This document shows positions 24,171 through 37,800 of a DNA stretch of 64,000 nt, in pieces. The stretch covers positions 27,857,960 through 27,921,959 of the forward strand of contig NC_068979.1 in NCBI RefSeq assembly GCF_016808095.1. Reading direction: 5' to 3'. Source of the DNA: Vigna angularis (Eukaryota; Streptophyta; Magnoliopsida; Fabales; Fabaceae). Position numbers and translations under genes: made by a program. Under the pieces are notes generated by a model. It did not search any database and was not told the DNA's origin. It saw nothing but the letters and a program-made list of their open reading frames with translations. Positions within the stretch are counted from its first letter, which is position 1; the number at the start of each line of letters is the position of its first letter.

Positions 24171-26129
24171 GTCACTCTGACATATGTCCAACAAGTCTAC
24201 TTTTCACCTTTTTATATTTAACGTATGGTTAATGATGTTTTATACACTTGATAATACTATTTAATAATATAATAATATACTAATTTTATTTAATTCAATA
24301 GATTTTTGTTCTGTTTTAATTATTTTTCTCGATTTCATCATTATTTTATTAAAAAATTCAATATAGTTTTGTCTTTAAAAGAATGATGAAATATGAGAAT
24401 ATATCGTGTTTATTCCTTTAAGTAATCCTATATACTGATATAGATAAAGAAACACTTATGATAAATAATTAGTATTTCATTAAGGTAAATTTATTATAAG
24501 GTTAATCTAATATTAATTTAGGAACATAATCATCTTATATAATATTAGTATAGGATTACATAAACCTTTTAATTGTAATATAAAAATAATTAGATAGATT
24601 GATAGAAACAAGTCATAACATTTCTTTTAATTCAAATTCTTAAAAAAATAAGTATATTGTTTTGCAAACTTATTTTTACTCATGTGAGATTAAAATGACA
24701 CTTAATTGAAATGATATATCAAAGTCAATCTAAGATATTGATATTGAAATGATAACTTTTTGAAAGAAGATAAGAATGATATGGAGAGTTGTAGTTATAT
24801 TATCTAATGTTACTGATTTCCCATTGCCATCCTTCCAGCTAACTCACAACAACGGCTAAGCCAAGTTAGAAACCAACTTGCACACTAACGTGGGGTTAAG
24901 GTTGGTGATTAATTATTTGTTTGATATAGACTCATATTACCATCGTCATTGTTATCGCACATTTATATATCATTTTCGTAAACATGTCTTTTTTATTGTC
25001 ATTATGGAAAAGTAGTGAGTTTTTGTCCTAATCTATCACTCACCATGCAATTCAGTGTCGGGATTTTGATGTAAAATAATGAAAATCACTTCTGATTTTC
25101 ATCAGTTAATCTACATATAAAATTTTAACAAAGTATACGTTGGACAAAACTCACACATTTTTTAATTTTCATTTATTATAATTATTATTACAAGGAAAAA
25201 ATAAATCTTATTCCAACATTCTAATTAACAAATAATATATCTTCGGTCTAGATTATTAAAACATATCCTATGTGTGGAAATGTAATAAAATAACTTTCTT
25301 AAAACTTCATTTTTATTGCATAAACATTATGAAGAAGAAACCTACAAATAATATTTGGTCTTTTCATACATCTTATATTAAATTGAATATCGATGGAGTT
25401 TAGTTAAACCATTATACAATGAGAATAAGCGAGATTATCACAATTAGTCAAAATGATTCCATCTTTAACTACTAGTCAAGATGATTGCATCTTTAACTTT
25501 TATAAATTTTATGGACATTGTTCATTGGAGTGTATCAAAGTCCACGAAGATTAGTTGTTTCAAGTTTATACTATAATGTTCTATAAATTCTAGATAACTT
25601 GTTTAAGTTGTACTTTCACAGAGAAATCATTGAAGATATTTATAACTTAGTTTTAACAATTGAAAAACAAAGTTTTTTTTTTCAATTCCATATTTCTTTT
25701 CTTATTACCAAATCGTTTCTCATATCTTTTTCTTCAAAATTAATCTTTAAAACATGTTATAAGTTCGAATGATACTTGACTCATTCTCCTTAAGTAATAT
25801 CTTAGATGTTTTAGATGAAAAGCATAGTTTGGTAAGAGATTCTTCTAAAATTAAGATAGATAGAAATCCATTGTAATAAAAAAATTATAAAAACTAAAAA
25901 GAAATAGAAAAATAGTACAATAAATACCAATTGTTTCATTGAAATTTCCTAACTAAAGCATAAATTATAAATTTATGAATAAAAAAGTCATCAAATCAGA
26001 GCCGACGATTCATCATGGTGACCGCTTATATCGTTATAACAACAACCACAATAAAAACACAAAAACACAACAACAAGGTATAAGTTGGTCACCATACACT
26101 TAAGGGGAGGGATATTTAATGACATACCT
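24171..26129. other. AT-rich intergenic DNA, no gene seen
   Basis: I see no protein family, RNA gene or clear repeat structure in this stretch. Stops are dense in all frames. Confidence 0.6.
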
Positions 26130-26740
26130 CATAGCCACGACCAACCAAACTCAAGAATACTTGGATTCATTTGTAGAAGATGGACCCAAGTTCTTATCAT
26201 CATGGGCCATTAGTGAGTTCTTGGTAGAGTAGATGTCTTTTGGGCTTTGTATTATAAGCCTAATAATATAGTGTTTTCTTTTGGGCCTTATATAATGAGT
26301 CAAGTAGTCTAGGTTTTCATTTGGGCCTTGTATTTAGGCTTAGTAGTGTAGGGTTTTGAACCAAGGTAAGAGACCTAGCCTCGTGAATTTTGTAGTTGAA
26401 TACCAAGTCAACATGCACAAATGGAGAAGGTTTGCTCTCTAAGGTTAAACGCTTCTTGGTCTTTCATCCTTGTGAGAGTAGTGGTCATGTGACATGCTTC
26501 TAATAAAGATGATTTCTCTTTAATAGTGACCATGTGTCACTCTATTGATAGAAAGGATTTCACCTCAGTCGTGTGACAATGTGTTCTCTTTCTAATGGAG
26601 ATAGATTTTACCTTGGTCTCCAAATTAGAATATTAGGGTTTTGCTTCTACAATTTAGATAGACCTTTAGGGTTATCTAAGTTTATAAATAGATGTGTCTT
26701 TCCTCATGTAAATTCCCTTTGAATTTGAAAAAAAAGAGAA
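26130..26740 (-). repeat. Interspersed repeat family R1, copy 1
   Basis: Read on the minus strand this resembles 60850-61430 on plus, and its second half resembles 48225-48560. Shared landmarks are short motifs such as CTACACTACT followed by GGCCCA-type words, a series of three or four units with GTGGCCATGTGTC and CTAATGGAGAGGATTT, and a TATTTATAAA-type stretch. The structure (TATA-like motif, internal short repeats, no coding) looks like the U3/LTR of a larger retroelement, but no ends were found, so class is unresolved. Confidence 0.5.
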
Positions 26741-26814
26741 TAAAGTATATACCATATAACACGAAAGATTCATAAACTCATTATCCAAAAGGTATTTTCT
26801 TTCTTATCACAACC

Positions 26815-26860
<46 letters not shown>

Positions 26861-28278
26861 TCTTTTTTCTTTTTGTGCAGTTATATTCAATTTCAGTGAA
26901 TAGATTTTAGGTTTCATACTTGATTGTTTTTACTCCTTTTTAATATTTTTGTTTATTATTTATCTTTTTTACATAAAAAGTTTTTTACTCTTAAGCGTTT
27001 AATAGTGTAAGTTATTAATATATAGAGGTAATATAAAACTTATCTTCTTTTATTCTCTTTCATCCTTAATTTTTCTTTTATTTAAATTTTTTTTGTTTTA
27101 CTAATAACTTTCATGATCTTTTAACAGTTAGACTATTCTAATATTTAGATAATTTTCTCATATCTTAAAGATATTTTTCGTCTTATCATAACACCTTTAA
27201 TTATATTTTTTTTTCGTTTGCGTGATTTTATTTAATAGTATATCAAATTTATTAGTTGTTTAATTTTATTATGTAAATATTACTTTGATGATTTTTTATG
27301 TAATTAATTTTATTTTATAATTCTTTCTCATAAGTTTAATTTTACCATTGCAATTCCATAAAAATATTTACCTCTAAATTTAAATCATTATTAGTTTAAT
27401 ATTTTTTTGTTTAATTTTGTTTAATATAATATTTATTGGTGTATAATAAAAAAGAAGTTAATAAAGAGATATTTGAAATATTTTAAAACTAAATATCTGT
27501 TTTCTTTTTTTTAGTAATATTTTTGATATTTATTAATATATGTAAAATTTATAGATGTTTTAGTCGTGAAATTTTATTTTCATCAGTCGTAAAATATTTT
27601 ATAACATTTTTTCATTTTTATATTTTAATTTAAAATTTATACCATTATAATTTTTTTATAAATATTTTTTTTATATTTAATGTTTGACAAATGTTAAGTT
27701 TTCTGATGTAATTTTTATTTTTTATAAAAAAAATTGATATGAAAATAATAAAAAAATCTATAAGCACGTACACCTTTTATCCTATAAGACAAAAATCCAT
27801 TGAATGTGGAGATAAAAATAGGAGTAGATATTTATCTTGAAATTAAAAATAAAGTTTTACCTTGAAAATAAATATGAAATAGTTAAGAAAAAAAATGGAG
27901 ATACTAACTAGATCACATAAAAAAGAATAAACAAAATGCAATCCAATTGCAAATATCACATCAATTTTCAAAAGTTGCGGCATTGCTTTACTTAACTCAG
28001 TGGGTTTCAATCACAGCAGGAAAAAGAAACAAATTAAACTGCTTTTAATTAAATCACACCCACCTTTTTCGTTTTCCATCGCTTTTAAGTCTTCATCACA
28101 ACCCCACTTGCCCCCTCCTCCCCAGTTCCATAAATCATCCAAAGTTCCAATTTTTAGTTAGAATGCAACACAATCCTAAATAAACACTGTCACCATGATC
28201 AACCTCTAAGATTTCTTGAGGATCCAAAATGATGGGGTGCCATCTTTTAAGCTCTCAACACTGAACTTTCTTGTGGCA
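26741..28278. other. AT-rich intergenic DNA with TA microsatellite
   Basis: A (TA)n run lies at 26821-26852. The rest is very AT-rich with no gene. The less AT-rich 250 bp before 28279 probably hold the promoter and leader of the next gene. Confidence 0.6.
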
Positions 28279-31200
28279 ATGAAGTTTGCTTCCTTGATTG
28301 TGTTTCATTTGCTCTTCTTCATCTTCCCCCTAGCACTCTCTGTTCACTTTATTTCAGCTTTATCTCCAAGTGGGTCCATCAAACATCCCATAAAGTTTAT
28401 CCTAGGTTGGTGTCTCTGGTACTTTGATTATAGGGAACGTGTTTTACCTTGGTAACTATGGTGCGCTAGCTGTAAATCTTATTTTCTCACAATTGTTTGA
28501 TTTCTCTGAAAGATGGGAATGTAAAATGAAATAATACGTAACCACTAGTGCTTCGTTTCATATTTAATATCAAGAAAATTGGATCACATAAGCTGATCAG
28601 ATTGACAATGGTATTGCTAAATGCTTACGTGAATTTTGACATCTTCCAATGAAACAAGGCATATTCTTCATTCCATAACAAATAATGTTTCTATTTAAGG
28701 AAAGAGTATGTTTATTATGTGTGTTTTATTGGAAAACAACTCCAACAGCATGTGTGAACTGCACCCTGGTTTCGTCCATATTAACATATTTTGTTTTGTT
28801 CTTATCTTGCCTTTTTTGTTTTAAGGGGAAGAGAATTTGGGTCCGTGGAAGAATGAAGTCGCACAAGTAGCTCCAGAACCACGACCCGAGACTAAGGGTA
28901 CTCTTGTCCTAGCAGCAAACAGGACCAATAGGCCTGACATTCTACGCAGATTTCGATGTTACCAAGGTGGCTGGGACATTGCAAATCGACATTATTGGGC
29001 CGTAAGAGCTACAATGCTTCATTTTCATCGTGTTTTCAAATGACTGATGCTAATTTATTATGTATCTTCCCATCTCATTCCTGTTATATTTGACACTCTA
29101 GTATGTTGTTCTTCCCGGAGTTTCCGACCGACCCCACTCAGGATATTTGATCAGTTTGTTTGAATTGGACTTGACGATGTTCTTGTTGAGTTTGTTTTAT
29201 TAGAGCTCCTTTTCACTTTTTTCTACTTTTGAAATGATATATCTTAAGTTGAGATTGTACTTTTCAGTTATGTAGTTCTTTGGGCGATTCTTTACTTTCC
29301 TGATGTTCCCAATAGACTCAAAATTTTGGTGTTCTCTTCAACTGAATTAATCAGTTTCAAACTCTTGTGTGTTCAGTCAGTTGGATTCACTGGTGTGGCT
29401 GGCTTCACAGTTGCTGTCCTATGGTTTATTTCATTTGGCTTGGCACTAGTGATTCATCTATGCTGTGGATGGGGAATTACAATCAAGGATAAAGGTTCAA
29501 ATCGTTTGCAAAGAGTCTGGCTTGTGTTGCTGTTGTTATTCACCTGTGTTGTAACGTAATCCTCTCAACTTTGATATGATTTAATGTCTCTTTGTTAAAA
29601 TCTAGGGCGACAAGTATCTTGTTTTATTGTTATTGTGTAGCTAATCCTGCATTTAGCCTAAACATTTTCTGTTTGGCACTTGAAAGAAGTCCACCCACGT
29701 AAATCATCAAATTCAAATCCCTGGAATCAGAACTCATGGATTAAATTGTTACAAGTTCTACGTCGACTAGATATAAGAATAATTTTGATAGTTACTCTGA
29801 AACTTTGTGTTAACAGTGATTAATGATAAAGCTATTATTAAGACCAAAATTTACATATTTATTACATGTTGGTTACTAAAAATACTGAAAAAATCTTGTT
29901 AGAAGTATCAATTTCAAATGGTGAATTAAAAATTGATTTAACTGGTTATTCCATTCAAGCTTTGCTGGTAAATGTTACCTGGTTAACATTTTATATCCTC
30001 TTTTGATGCCACAGGACTGGATGTATTGTTCTCTCTTTTGGGCAGGAAAAATTCAATGGTGAGGCAATTGATACTCTCCATTACGTTGTGAATCAGTCAA
30101 ATTACACAGTGCACACTCTAAGAAATGTTACAGAGTACCTGTCTCTTGCCAAATCTATCAAAGTGGCAGAGATGTTTCTTCCATCTGATATCATGGAGGA
30201 TATTGACAATTTGAATGTGGATCTAAATACAGCAGCAGATACACTTTCTAACCACACAAATGAAAATTCTGTTAAAATACGAAAAGTATTTAATGCTGTG
30301 TATGTTTTCATAAACTTCACACTCTTCAGTTATCAGTATATGCAATTTAATATAGACATACATATGGTAAACTGATTCATTTTGCAGGCGTCTTGCTCTT
30401 ATTATAATGGCAGCAACGATGCTACTACTGGCTCTAATCGGGTTAAGTATGTATTATTGATGATAACTTCTTCCAAAATTTGAGCTAATTTTCTACCTAC
30501 ATTCTTGCTCATGATCTACTTCTATGTTTTCTTCAGTCCTGTCTATCCTTGGATATCAACATGCTATCCTGGTGTAAGTTGTGATTATTACCTTTGCTTA
30601 TTAATGTTTCTGTCTCAAGGACCGTTTTTATATTTTAATATTTCAATGCAGATTTGTTATCAGTGGATGGTTATTGGTTGCAACCACATTCATTCTTTGT
30701 GGAGTGTTCTCAATCCTTAATAAGTAAGGCCAATGTAGCTTGCTCATTCAGAATGAACAAGCTAAAAATGAGTTCATTAGGGAGAAATTTGTTTTAATTT
30801 CCATTTTTATTTGTTTATTCTAAAAACATTTGTAGAGAAGTTTATCCAAATAGCTTTGGATTTCCTTTCTTAACCTAATATTAGGGTCAGTTAGAGACCA
30901 ATTATATATATAACTTCAATCCAACCCACATAAGAAATTGATACCACTTTTAATTCAAAATCTCAAGACATTTGTCATTTCTACTCAATGTTGTTAAGAA
31001 ATGAATTTTAAGTCTAACTCAACTCCACAAAACTGACTTGTAAAGTGAGGTTTGCATCCACTTATATATTATAAATTGGCCTTATGACGTGGGACTTCCA
31101 ACAAATGTAGGACTTAGTCTCACTGGTGTTATTTACTTGTCACTTATTACTTAGTCAGTGGACCAGGCATGATTAATTTATTTCTATTGTAGTGCAATCT

Positions 31201-32163
31201 GTGACACGTGCATGGCCATGGAAGAATGGGTGGAGAATCCACATGCAGAATCTGCTCTTAGCAACATCCTTCCATGTGTTGATCAGAGAACCACAAACAA
31301 GACACTTTTCCAGAGTAAACAAGTGGTTACCAATATTGTTAGTATTGTGAATCGGTTCATCTATGACACTGCTGATGCAAGTCCATCACAAGGTAGTATG
31401 AACTATTACAACCAATCTGGACCTTCAATGCCCCCTTTGTGCTATCCCTTTGACTCTCTCTTTCGAAAACGCCAGTGTACGCCTCAAGAAGTTCCCTCCG
31501 CCAAAGCTTCATTGGTATACTTATTAATGCAATTGAATTGAATTATGTTATTGTTTTTGTATTTTTCTTGTAATGATGTTAGTTGAAAATCCCACATCGA
31601 CTAGAGATAAAGCCAAATTATAATATACAAGTGGGTGCAAAGCTCATCTTATAAACTGGTTTTATAGGATTGAGTTAGGCTTAAAAATCCACTTCTTAAT
31701 AATGTTTAGGTAATTCATCTAATTCTTTGTTTGAACTTCTTAATAGGTTTGGAAGAGGTATGAATGTAAGATATCTGAGTATGGTGTTTGCTCAAGTATT
31801 GGCAGGGTGACCCCAGAGATATACTCGGAGTTAGTGGCAGTAGTTAACGAAAGTTATGCACTGGAACATTATACTCCAATTTTACTTAGCCTTCAGAATT
31901 GCAATTTTGTGAGGGAGACATTCAAAGAAATTACTTCACGTTACTGTCCTCCATTGAACTATTATCTTAAGGTTATCAATGTAGGATTGGGTCTAATTTC
32001 AATTGGTGTCTTGCTTTGTCTTGTTCTGTGGATACTTTATGCAAACCGCCCCCAAAGGGAGGAAGCGTTTGTTTGGCTCAACATAGCCATAAAACTAAGG
32101 AACAAATTAAGCAAGAAACCCAACAGAAATTCATCTGTGTCAATCGCACTGAGTGAAGTATAA
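28279..32163 (+). CDS. Plant multipass membrane protein, At1g71110-like (Tweety/prominin-like topology)
   Basis: Nine exons join with exact GT-AG sites into 557 codons plus stop: 28279-28405, 28826-29001, 29377-29555, 30015-30299, 30388-30446, 30537-30573, 30652-30723, 31193-31514 and 31747-32163. The product has a signal-like hydrophobic start (residues 5-35), then membrane segments near 103-129, 147-168, 256-275, 281-308 and 494-518. Two large loops carry N-glycosylation sequons (NQS, NVT, NHT) or many cysteines (CDTC near 315). The phrase LVLAANRTNRPDILRRFRCY is typical of the plant family containing At1g71110 and At2g12400, to my memory; biochemical role unproven. The topology recalls Tweety and prominin proteins, which is only an analogy. 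It lies downstream of the PILS gene, as At1g71110 does relative to PILS2 in Arabidopsis. Confidence 0.85.
30992..31103 (-). mobile_element. Solo TRIM LTR with 5-bp target duplication, in intron 7
   Basis: A 112-bp LTR, TGTTAAGAAATG to CTTCCAACA on plus, is flanked on both sides by AATGT (30987-30991 and 31104-31108). A perfect 5-bp duplication around a single LTR is the scar of LTR-LTR recombination after retrotransposition. It lies in intron 7 of the membrane-protein gene. Confidence 0.85.
31581..31701 (+). mobile_element. Second solo TRIM LTR with 5-bp target duplication, in intron 8
   Basis: A 121-bp LTR in plus orientation (AGTTGAAAATCCCACATCG to CACTTCTTAATA) is flanked by ATGTT at 31576-31580 and 31702-31706. 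The terminal TG and CA have mutated to AG and TA. It is the opposite orientation to the copy 480 bp upstream in the same gene. Confidence 0.8.
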
Positions 32164-33780
32164 TTGTTGTACAATGTGTAAATAATTGGAAAAAGTAAAA
32201 TGTGGTGTATAACTAAAACCAAGGTGAAGCGAAGCTACATCTTTAGTGGGAATTGGTGTACTGTACAAAATTATTACTGAGCAAAGGAAAGAAATCAAAT
32301 TGTGTTTATTGAGTTATACATTTTTCTTATATATAAAGGTTATTCATGTGAAAGTGTCACTATAAATTATATGTTATGAGATCTCGATTTGGTTCACACT
32401 CAAAACTTAATAATCATTTGTTGTCAAGACAGATAAAATATGATTAAAAAAGAAACAAAATAAAAATAAAATATGGCAGGTCTAAACCGAAATTCATGTA
32501 CATTAAAAAATATATAAATTCTAGCAAACTATACTTATTTTTAAAGAATTTTTCACGAACAAACTATGAAACCACATTAAGTTATTCTTATAATCAACTC
32601 CCAAATTTGTCAATCTTTCAACACAACTATTTTCTTTCTGAAAAATATGAGTAATGAAAAATCAATATCATTACATGTATGCAATGGCCCAAAACTAATA
32701 CAAGTCCAGAGTCATTTCACATTAAATGTTCTACTTCTAATATGAAGTTTTACATAAATCTTGGATGGATAACTAGGTTTGCCACTATATTATATTAGTG
32801 AGGAAATTAAATTTTATATAAATGTTGGGTGACTAAAAGGTTTATCACGCATGTTGGTTTAATGTGGCTTTAGAAGGTAGGGGATTAATAGAGTCTGCCA
32901 ACAAATTTAAAGAATTTTCATACAAACAAAATATAAAAAAAAAATAGTAAGATAGAGAAAATGCACATAATGGATTTATATTGGTTCACTATCCAGTGAG
33001 GTTATAATGAGTTTCAACTTCTTTAGATATCACGATAATAAACTTTTCCAAGCTACACCTACCAATCACTCGAGGTATTTTTCTCTATCTCCCCATGAGA
33101 TCAAGAACTCTCAATTATAATGAATAATCATAATAAAACTCTCTACAACAGAAGTGTACAATTCAACTCACAAGGCACAACTTCATTTGGTGAAGGATTT
33201 ACAATATATAAGTTCTTAACCCAATATCTCTAAACATTGATATAGCAATTTCACAACACTTTGTTCTTCCTTAATTCTTTCGTTCATTCATTTTTCTTGC
33301 ATTTGAGAACCATTGAGAATTTGAATTAAATGTTTTATCATGATCTTCTTATTTGGAATGACTTGATTAATTCTTTAACTTGATTCTTTAGCTTGAATCT
33401 TCAATGTCATCTTTAACCCTTCAATACTGAATCTGCTTATGCTCTTTAAGAAATCTTCTTTCCTTTCTTAAATGATCTTAGATTAGATTGGATTTTAAAT
33501 TCTACTCTTTCTTCAACATTCACAATTGTCTTGTAAATGAAAGTTTGTGTAATATGTTTTTACATTTGAATTGTTAAAACAATAATATTTTACATACAAT
33601 CAAATAGTTCATTCATCAATCATTTCATAATGTTAATATTATTTGAGCGTTTGATTGTGAAAACTTTCTTTCTCCAAAACGTAATTATTAAGAGATAATT
33701 CTTTTGAACATTGTAGCTCATATAATTAATTCTCTATTTCCCATTATCATATTAATATCAATTAAAATAATTAATAAGTG
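32164..33780. other. Intergenic region, no gene seen
   Basis: 3' flank of the membrane-protein gene followed by AT-rich DNA. The segment around 32930-33250 has the look of a retroelement LTR or leader (it includes a TTGGTTCACTATCCAGTGAGG-like phrase), but there are no recognisable ends or coding domains. Confidence 0.4.
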
Positions 33781-34836
33781 ATTTAAATACTTAGCAAAAT
33801 TTCAAAGCGTGTTTTAACTCGTTTAGTGTAAAACTGAGTTCTACTTATTAGATTGTCTAACATCTTATAGTTGTATAATGGCTTAACCTTCCTTAGCTTG
33901 TCCAACCCTTTGAGTTATGTAACACTTTAGTCATCTAAGACCTTGTGTTATATAGAGATTTAGGTCATCTAATGCTTTTACTAGGTGATTACCTTTGATG
34001 TATTAGCCTAATGCAAGACTTGTCTACTACTTATATAATGTTAAGACTTGGTCTTTGCATTTGTTAGACTTTTAGCTTACACTAATATTCATAACTTTTG
34101 AATATTATCAATTAAGCATATGAAAATACATATACAAATTAAATACTTTGATTTGTAAAACATATTAATAAATTATTATAACTCATTATAAACGTCCTCT
34201 TATAGTTGTCTAATGTTTCACTCCTAAATAGAAACTTCATCATCTAGTAGAGTAAATGTTTTTTATCATCAAAATCCTATTAACTTAAGGGGCTTGTCTA
34301 CTTTAACAACTCATAGCAACTCATAGGATGGCGAGTAGTGATGGAAGAAGTGGTGAAGGAAGGAGATAGAAAAATGGAGGTGGAAGTGAGTTTGGAGAAG
34401 AAAAAAGGAAAAATAAACAAAAATAAAAGTCAGAAAAGAAAAATAAATTTTGATGACCAATATATTGTTAACCAAAAGAGAAGTCAGTACGTGTTTGTAT
34501 TGTAAGTGAATAGACAACTAATTATAAGATTGTACAAACTACTGCATTTAGTAATTAATTTCTTTCACTAGGATAGTGTAAACCCTTAGTTTTTGTGGTT
34601 AATTAGGATGTTACGTATTCCTTTGAATTTCAAATTTAAACAATCAATTCAAAAATTATAAAATTAAATTTAATATAAAGTATTAAATTTTAAGTTGTTA
34701 AAATAAAACAGTATATAATAGAAAATATGGAAATAAAATCCAACAATCCATTATTGAAAAGAAAATATATATGTGGCAAATCACACTAGGTATTCGAAAT
34801 ATAGTGGTCACTGTGTGTTTTATAAGTGAACGTGAA

Positions 34837-37800
34837 TCAGTCGAAAGTAGTAGAAGGGTAGGGCTTCAATGTGTTGCCAACGTCAATCACAAATCGATAT
34901 TTAACGTCAGCTTTGAGTAGACGCTCCATTGCTGTGTTAACATAATCCATTGGAATTACCTCAATTTCTGCTCTAACATTGTGTTCTGCTGCGAAATCTA
35001 TCATTTCTTGTGTCTCCTTTATTCCTCCAAAGTAACTACCCGCTATACTTTTTCTCCCTGTCAATAATATGGAATTATAAATCTTACAATAATATTAATA
35101 TCCATTGTCTTATATTAATTTAAAATCTTAGAGAAAACAATGTTGGATTTAATAAACTTTAGACTGTTTCATACATTTACATATTTTAAATTGATTTTTT
35201 TATTAAGTTTTTTGTTTATTGAGTGTTTAAAATATTTATTTTTTAATTGAGATTTTTTTTATTTAATGTTTGAATTAATTTCCTGATGTGGTTATTTTTT
35301 TTAATAATTGCTTATTTTTCTTTATGAAGATGTGTTTAATATAATAATATCAATAATATAATAATATCAATGCGATTAATGTAAAACAATGTGACTTTTA
35401 TTACTCATTGAAAGTATATTGGTAATGGAGTTTATCATATTTTCTTATGACTTCCACGTTAACATAAAAGGCTACTAAAAGACGATTTTGCCACTATCAT
35501 CGATGGAGCCACTCTTTTCATACAACACATTTTCAATTAAAAAAATAAAAGTTAATTATTGATTTATATTAACTTCAATATTCTTTGTAGAACTTTATAA
35601 TTCTTAATATATAAAGATAAATAAAGGAGATGACCAAAGAAAATAATAGTCACCTCACCTAATTAACATAAATAAATTAAACAACGAAAAATTAATTAAA
35701 AAATATAAAAGTTTAAAATAATTAATAGAAATTTAATCAAAATTAACGAAATTTAAGATGGACATAAAATGCAACTAATCCAAATTTTGTTGCTAATTAA
35801 ATATGCATTCTTACCCAAAATTAAAGATGGAAGTAACAATTCGAGAGGCTTCTCTGGTGCTCCAACCGTCACTAGCTTTCCATGAGACTTCAAAAGATCA
35901 ATCAAAGGCATTAGAGGATGAACCGCAAAAACAGTGTCGATTATACCATCCAAGGTACAATTTGCAGCCTACATACACAATTACAGTTAACAAAATTAAA
36001 TCAAAATGCTTTCTATGTCATGACTAGTCACTCTTATTTGGTTAAAATCCTAATATAAGAGTCAAGCAAAACTACAACTAACTCAATCCTAGAAAATAAA
36101 TTACAAAATTATCAAACACAAACAATAACAATCAGTATAACATAATTTGGAAAGCATGATGTGAGAGAAAGAACAAAATAAGACACCTTCATTTGATCTT
36201 GGTCTCTACTTAGCACAAAGTAATCTGCTCCGAGATGTTGAATGGCTTCTTGTTCCTTACTAGGAGAGGTACTAATGACAGTAACTTTCAAGCCAAGGGC
36301 TTTTGCAAACTTCACAGCTAGATGGCCTAATCCACCAAGACCAACCACTCCGAGGTGCATACCAGGTTTGTCAAGGCCAAAATATCTCAAAGGTGCATAA
36401 ACTGTGATCCCTGCGCAAAGGAGAGGTGCAGCAACATCAAGAGGTAGGCCATTTGGAATGTTGACAACAAAGTGCTCATCTACAACCATGAAGTCAGAGA
36501 AACCCCCATATGTGATGCTGTCATCCACATACTTGGAACCATATGTGTGAATCGCTTGTTGGCAGTAATTCTCAAGATTGTTGACACAATTTTGGCATGA
36601 GGAACAAGACCCAACCAAACATCCCACTGCCACCTTGTCTCCAATCTTAAACTTTTCTACTTTGCTTCCCACTTCCATTACTTCTCCAACAATCTCACGC
36701 CTGAAATTCGTTATCCATTAAAATAAACTCAATCTTAAGCTTTCATCATGAATTTTTGAAATGAAAGAAACACAAATGATGTAAGATGTCTAATGGCCTT
36801 CCTTAACCTATCTTGAAAAACATAGACATTATTAAAAGAAAGTAGAGATCATACCCAGGAACAAGTGGATAAATTGAATCATTCCATTCATTCTTCAACT
36901 TGTGAAGGTCGGAATGACATAATCCACAATACAACACCTTGAATGTCACATCCTTTTCTCCTGTTTTTCTGTTTTTCCAAAAGACCATTTTAGACACCCT
37001 ATTTTTGTTTAAAGTAATTATTGATTGACATAGTAATATTATAAACAAAAACTTCTTATTTACAACACTACCTAAAATATTTGGAGATAAGAAAATTAAA
37101 ATTATGACATTGTCTCTACCATCTAAATCATGATTTCAGTTAATAATTCGTATATCAATCTAAATGATAAAATAAAATGATAAATTATACACTCATACAA
37201 CATATAATTATGAAATTGCAAAATTGAGAATTCAACTTAAACACGAAACTTTTCAAGTAAACTTTATGACAATTGAATTGGGTTCACAATTTTACAACAT
37301 GAAAATAAACTAAGGTTCCATTACAAAAAAGAAAAAGTTCTATAATGAATAAAATATGTTAGAATTAGGAATCCATTAATGTAACTTTGTGTGACATAAA
37401 ACTATTAATATATATTTTTCATATTTTACTATAATTTTAAAAACAAGATATTGGTGTAACATCCCCGATTTCTGTGATATTATGGATTATTAAAAATTGG
37501 TAAAATTTAAAATTTATTATAAAGCGAAAATATATTTAAAGAAAACCTTATCCAATTATATTATTTTGAGTAATAAAATAACGAAGGAAATACTCCAATT
37601 ATATTGTCTAAAATAAAGTAGCTTTAAATAAATCTAAAGGTTATTCACCATCCTCTCTCGAGCCAATCACACCTCTAGAACATCTATAACATTATCTGCT
37701 CACATATAACACATTATATCATCGTCGATAATTTCATTCACAAACACACAAACACAAACATGTTTGGAGTAAGCTACCGATAAAACAATCGTAACAACAA

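Noticed and set aside
28216..28278. Start of the membrane protein at 28216
   Set aside because: The upstream in-frame codon there is TTG, not ATG; the first ATG is at 28279 and begins a signal-like hydrophobic stretch.
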